The position numbers and the translations under genes are program-made. Of a DNA stretch of 64,000 bases, positions 61,087 through 64,000 are shown piece after piece; the stretch's first letter is position 1; the number at the start of each line of letters is the position of its first letter. The stretch is from Paenibacillus sp. KS-LC4 (lineage in GTDB: Bacteria; Bacillota; Bacilli; Paenibacillales; Paenibacillaceae), in assembly GCF_036894955.1 (NCBI RefSeq), contig NZ_CP145905.1, positions 4,544,501 through 4,608,500 on the forward strand. The letters run 5' to 3'. The notes below the pieces were generated by a model, which did not search any database, was not told the DNA's origin, and worked only from the letters and a program-made list of their open reading frames with translations.

Positions 61087-61632
61087 TTAAACAGACAGCG
61101 TTTGCTGACCTGGCTTCCAGTTCATAGGGCAAAGTCCGCCGGATTGCAAAGCTTGCAAAACGCGAAGCGTTTCGTCTACGCTGCGGCCAACATCGTTATG
61201 GTTAACGACTTGGTATTTCACTTCGCCTTCTGGATCAATGATGAATAGGCCGCGAAGCGCAATGCCTTCTTCTTCAATCAGAACGCCATAATCTTTAGCG
61301 ATTTTCTTCGTAATATCAGCAGCAAGAGGGAACTCAAGCTTGCCAAGACCATTATCGTTAACAGGTGTATTAATCCACGCTTTGTGGCTGTGCTGGCTGT
61401 CTACACTCACGCCAAGAATTTCAGTGTTAAGCTTCTTGAACGCATCAGCAGCAAGGCTCAAAGCTGTAATTTCAGTTGGGCAAACAAAAGTGAAGTCAAG
61501 TGGATAGAAGAACAATACCAACCATTTGCCTTTGTAGTCTGCAAGGGATGCTTTACCGAAGCCGGAACCATCACCAATTGCTGTTTCTGCTGTGAAATCT
61601 GGAGCCGGGTAACCTACCAAACGCTCTGCCAT
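61087..61632 (-). CDS. 2-Cys peroxiredoxin (AhpC/Prx1 type)
   Basis: The 181-residue product is a typical 2-Cys peroxiredoxin that reduces hydrogen and organic peroxides. Peroxidatic Cys51 is in FYPLDFTFVCPTEITAL, resolving Cys168 in GGLCPMNWKPG; GIALRGLFIIDPEG and a final QQTLSV are also typical. ATG 61632 follows AAGGAGG. It has its own promoter and two PerR-like boxes upstream, so it is probably peroxide-induced. No AhpF reductase is adjacent; reduction may be by thioredoxin. Confidence 0.93.
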   Translation of the reverse strand: MAERLVGYPAPDFTAETAIGDGSGFGKASLADYKGKWLVLFFYPLDFTFVCPTEITALSLAADAFKKLNTEILGVSVDSQHSHKAWINTPVNDNGLGKLEFPLAADITKKIAKDYGVLIEEEGIALRGLFIIDPEGEVKYQVVNHNDVGRSVDETLRVLQALQSGGLCPMNWKPGQQTLSV

Positions 61633-61706
61633 AATTTGAAATCCTCCTTGAGTTTTAATGATGAGCTTATATCGATGCATGAACATCGGTGAATATCGCT
61701 ATCTAT

Positions 61707-61721
61707 TGATAAATATTATCA
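61707..61721. promoter_or_regulatory. PerR-box-like palindrome over the -10 box
   Basis: TGATAAATATTATCA is a near-perfect palindrome that overlaps the peroxiredoxin -10 box. It matches the PerR box (TTATAATNATTATAA) at about 11 of 14 fixed positions, so it fits a repressor site by place better than by match. Confidence 0.5.
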
Positions 61722-61741
61722 CTAGATTGTATTGAAGTCAA
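61713..61741 (-). promoter_or_regulatory. SigA-type promoter of peroxiredoxin gene
   Basis: On the minus strand TTGACT (61741-61736), 17 bases, TAATAT (61718-61713). It lies about 80 bases upstream of the start codon. Confidence 0.8.
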
Positions 61742-61760
61742 TATTGTATTCAATATTTTT

Positions 61761-61775
61761 TTGTAATAATTATAA
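61761..61775. promoter_or_regulatory. PerR box
   Basis: TTGTAATAATTATAA matches the Bacillus PerR consensus TTATAATNATTATAA at 13 of 14 fixed positions. It sits 20 bases upstream of the peroxiredoxin -35 and one base after the leuB stop. Confidence 0.65.
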
Positions 61776-62858
61776 TTAAGCTTTTTTCAGCGCTGCAATG
61801 ATCAGATCGCCCATTGCTGTTGTGCCGATAGCTTTGCTCTTGTCAACAGCGATATCGCCTGTGCGGTGTCCAGCATCGAGCACTTCCTTAACAGCATCCT
61901 CAATCGCTTGCGCTGCATCGTGGTAGCCGAAAGTCAGACGGAACATCAAGGCAACCGAAAGAATCGTTGCAATTGGGTTCGAAATGCCTTGTCCAGCAAT
62001 GTCAGGTGCGGAACCATGTACCGGCTCGTAAAGACCGAAGCTGCCTTCGCCCAGCGAAGCGGAGGAAAGCATACCGATGGAGCCTGTCAGCATTGCTGCT
62101 TCATCGCTCAAAATATCGCCAAACATGTTTTCCGTTACGATAACGTCAAAGCTCGATGGACGACGCAGCAATTGCATTGCACAGTTGTCTACAAGCACAT
62201 GCTCCAGCTCAACCTCTGGGTATTCAGGAGCGATCCGGTTAACGACTTCACGCCACAGACGGGAAGTTTCCAGTACGTTTGCTTTATCAACAGAAGCCAG
62301 ACGCTTGCTGCGAGTCATTGCAATATCAAACGCTTGGCGAACGATACGCTCAATCTCTTGTACATTATATACGCAAGTATCTACCGCTTCTTCGCCGCCT
62401 GCACCTTCACGACGGAATTTCTCGCCGAAGTAGATGCCGCCTGTCAGCTCGCGCACAACGATCAGGTCAGTGCCTTCCAGCACTTCCGGCTTAAGCGTGG
62501 AAGCCTCCTTCAAGCAGTCAAATACCGTTGCCGGACGAATGTTGGAGAATAGGCCCAGCGCCTTGCGAATGCCGAGAAGGCCAGTCTCAGGACGAAGCTC
62601 CTTCGAGTTGTTGTCCCATTTCGGGCCGCCAACAGCGCCAAGCAATACAGCGTCAGCATTTTTACAAAGATCAAGCGTTTCCTGCGGCAATGGAGTTCCT
62701 TTTTCATCAATCGCAATACCGCCGAACAGACCATGCTCCGTTTCGAACTGATAGCCATAAAGCTCTTCTACTTTTTTCAATACTTTAAGCGCTTCGCCTA
62801 CAACCTCTGGACCAATACCGTCGCCGGCAACTACTGCAATTTTTTTAACTTCTGACAT
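61776..62858 (-). CDS. leuB: 3-isopropylmalate dehydrogenase
   Basis: The 360-residue product is LeuB, an NAD- and metal-dependent enzyme of leucine synthesis that oxidises and decarboxylates 3-isopropylmalate. Motifs: AVVAGDGIGPEVV, LLGAVGGPKWDN, LRPETGLLGIRKALGLFSNIRP, ELTGGIYFGEK, SVDKANVLETSRLWREVV, and VTENMFGDILSDEAAMLTGSIG. ATG start at 62858. It lies downstream of leuA with about 200 bases between, where a terminator-like stem lies. Confidence 0.95.
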   Translation of the reverse strand: MSEVKKIAVVAGDGIGPEVVGEALKVLKKVEELYGYQFETEHGLFGGIAIDEKGTPLPQETLDLCKNADAVLLGAVGGPKWDNNSKELRPETGLLGIRKALGLFSNIRPATVFDCLKEASTLKPEVLEGTDLIVVRELTGGIYFGEKFRREGAGGEEAVDTCVYNVQEIERIVRQAFDIAMTRSKRLASVDKANVLETSRLWREVVNRIAPEYPEVELEHVLVDNCAMQLLRRPSSFDVIVTENMFGDILSDEAAMLTGSIGMLSSASLGEGSFGLYEPVHGSAPDIAGQGISNPIATILSVALMFRLTFGYHDAAQAIEDAVKEVLDAGHRTGDIAVDKSKAIGTTAMGDLIIAALKKA

Positions 62859-63031
62859 TGTTGTGTAACACTCCTTATTTTTGAGCTCGGATGAGCTATT
62901 CTCATTCTGTTATCATTTGTACCATATTTCAGAGCTGAAAACAAAGATATAAAATCTATGGTCTTTATAGGCAATGCTTATAAAGGCTATTGGAGACGCA
63001 TATGGCTTAAAGCATGTGCTATCTTGTATTT

Positions 63032-63058
63032 AAATAAAGGAGGAGCTTTCGCTCCCCC
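63032..63058 (-). terminator. Terminator-like stem between leuA and leuB
   Basis: GGAGGAGC, loop TTTC, GCTCCCCC; leftward followed by TTTATTT. The stem has two imperfect pairs. It may reduce rather than stop read-through to leuB. Confidence 0.62.
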
Positions 63059-63067
63059 TAAGCTAAC

Positions 63068-64000
63068 TTAAATCAAGCTCATTTTATCGCGACGGCCTGG
63101 CGATTTGCGCTTCTCAATGAGTCGATTGAGCGCATCGATGTAAGCACGCGCACTCGCCTCCAAAATATCCGTGCTAAGGCCACGGCCTTGCGCAGATACT
63201 TCATTTTGGTTCAGTACAACATGTACCTCGCCAAGCGCATCCTTGCCCTGAGATACCGATTTAATCGAATAATCCTCAAGCTCCACAGCCTCAGCAGTCA
63301 CTTTATCAATCGCATTGTAAATCGCATCGACCGAGCCATTGCCTTCCGCTGTTCCTTCGCTGACGCTTCCATCCGCTTGGCGGATAACAACCGCAGCGCT
63401 AGGCGTCGTTTGGTTGCCATAGCTCACTTGAATCGTCTCAAGCGTGAATACTTCCGGCGTATCAATGAGCTTTTCTTCCAAAAAGGCACGAATATCTTCG
63501 TCGGTGACATTCTTTTTGCGGTCAGCCAAGTTTTTGAACTTGGCAAAGGCTACGTTAATCGCTTCTTCATCCAGCTCATAGCCCAAATCGATCAGCTTCT
63601 CGCGGAAGGCGTGACGGCCGGAGTGCTTGCCCAATACGAGCGAAGACTCTCTTAGACCGATTGTATCCGGCGAAATGATTTCGTATGTTGTTTTTTCCTT
63701 CAGCATGCCGTCCTGATGAATGCCGGACTCATGTGCGAAGGCATTGGCGCCAACAATCGCTTTATTGCCAGGTACAACCATGCCTGTCAGCTTGCTGACC
63801 AGACGGCTCGTCTTGGCAATTTCCTTCAGGTTCAGCGTCGTCGTCGCGCCAAAATAATCGGCACGCGTTGCAAGCGCAAGGGCAATTTCCTCAATCGCGG
63901 TATTGCCGGCGCGCTCGCCGATGCCGTTAATTGTACCCTCTACTTGATCGGCGCCATTAAGTATAGCTGACAGCGCATTGGCTGTTGCCATGCCCAAATC
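63068..64000 (-). CDS. leuA: 2-isopropylmalate synthase, 5' end beyond the window
   Basis: The visible 311 residues are the C-terminal two thirds of LeuA: the end of the catalytic TIM barrel (LGMATANALSAILNGADQVEGT, INGIGERAGNTAIEE), VGANAFAHESGIHQDGMLK, LGKHSGRHAFREKL and the regulatory leucine-binding domain ending RLIEKRKSPG. It makes 2-isopropylmalate from acetyl-CoA and 2-oxoisovalerate. The frame runs to the window edge with no start in view; the TTG at 63997 is inside the coding region. leuB follows in the same direction. Confidence 0.93.
   Translation of the reverse strand, partial: DLGMATANALSAILNGADQVEGTINGIGERAGNTAIEEIALALATRADYFGATTTLNLKEIAKTSRLVSKLTGMVVPGNKAIVGANAFAHESGIHQDGMLKEKTTYEIISPDTIGLRESSLVLGKHSGRHAFREKLIDLGYELDEEAINVAFAKFKNLADRKKNVTDEDIRAFLEEKLIDTPEVFTLETIQVSYGNQTTPSAAVVIRQADGSVSEGTAEGNGSVDAIYNAIDKVTAEAVELEDYSIKSVSQGKDALGEVHVVLNQNEVSAQGRGLSTDILEASARAYIDALNRLIEKRKSPGRRDKMSLI

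Noticed and set aside
1..64000. tRNA, rRNA, CRISPR arrays, riboswitches or T-boxes
   Set aside because: I looked for CCA-ended cloverleaf blocks, regular spaced repeats and conserved leader motifs and saw none that I could support by eye.

Overview
The window looks like a chromosomal segment of a Gram-positive, spore-forming bacterium, most likely Paenibacillus or a close relative. The evidence is AGGAGG-type ribosome sites, frequent TTG/GTG starts, a SigI/RsgI pair, sporulation-type PAS histidine kinases, a CadC repressor with Bacillota-style operators, PerR-like boxes, and many sugar genes of the Gfo/Idh/MocA, AraC and fucose-isomerase types. No rRNA, tRNA or CRISPR array was seen. Most of the DNA is mid-GC, with one clearly AT-rich block at about 8.5-15.6 kb.

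Layout. 0-3 kb: an edge-truncated hypothetical gene, four small leftward genes and a glycerophosphodiesterase. 3.3-8.4 kb: an ArgD-type aminotransferase behind an ARG-box-like palindrome, then an oxidoreductase-uxaC operon divergent from an AraC regulator. 8.5-15.3 kb: the AT-rich island, a three-gene leftward operon that I read as a RADAR anti-phage system (4-TM membrane protein, RdrA ATPase, RdrB adenosine deaminase) with 8-nt overlaps at both junctions. 15.6-20.1 kb: three Gfo/Idh/MocA oxidoreductases and an AraC regulator. 20-28.4 kb: small genes, a very large two-kinase sensor with a SARP-like response regulator, and a GH2 glycosidase with a cre-like site. 28.6-37.3 kb: a sulfur-scavenging operon resembling B. 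subtilis ytmI/yxe (two monooxygenases, N-acetyltransferase, M20 deacetylase, polar amino acid ABC transporter) downstream of a LysR regulator. 37.5-41.2 kb: a lipoprotein, a two-component system and a polysaccharide deacetylase. 41.4-43 kb: a broken retropepsin-like gene and a zeta-toxin-like toxin-antitoxin pair. 43-48.9 kb: an L-fucose operon (fucI, fucA, kinase, fucU) divergent from a LacI regulator, with a clear promoter and operator. 49-50.6 kb: a CzcO-type flavoprotein divergent from CadC with two operators. 50.6-51.5 kb: a gene-free stretch rich in repeats, including a MITE-like element. 51.5-61 kb: PAS kinases, an MFS exporter, leucyl aminopeptidase, rsgI/sigI and a zinc-finger-like protein. 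61-64 kb: a peroxiredoxin with PerR-like boxes, leuB, and the 3' part of leuA.

The most notable content is the RADAR island, inserted between two sugar-utilisation loci. Next are three families of non-coding repeats: 21-bp GCGGAC modules arranged +,+,-,- at two loci 50 kb apart; four copies of a 50-bp GAAACGCGCC element; and a 166-bp MITE. Start codons were revised inward wherever a good ribosome site sits before an internal start.
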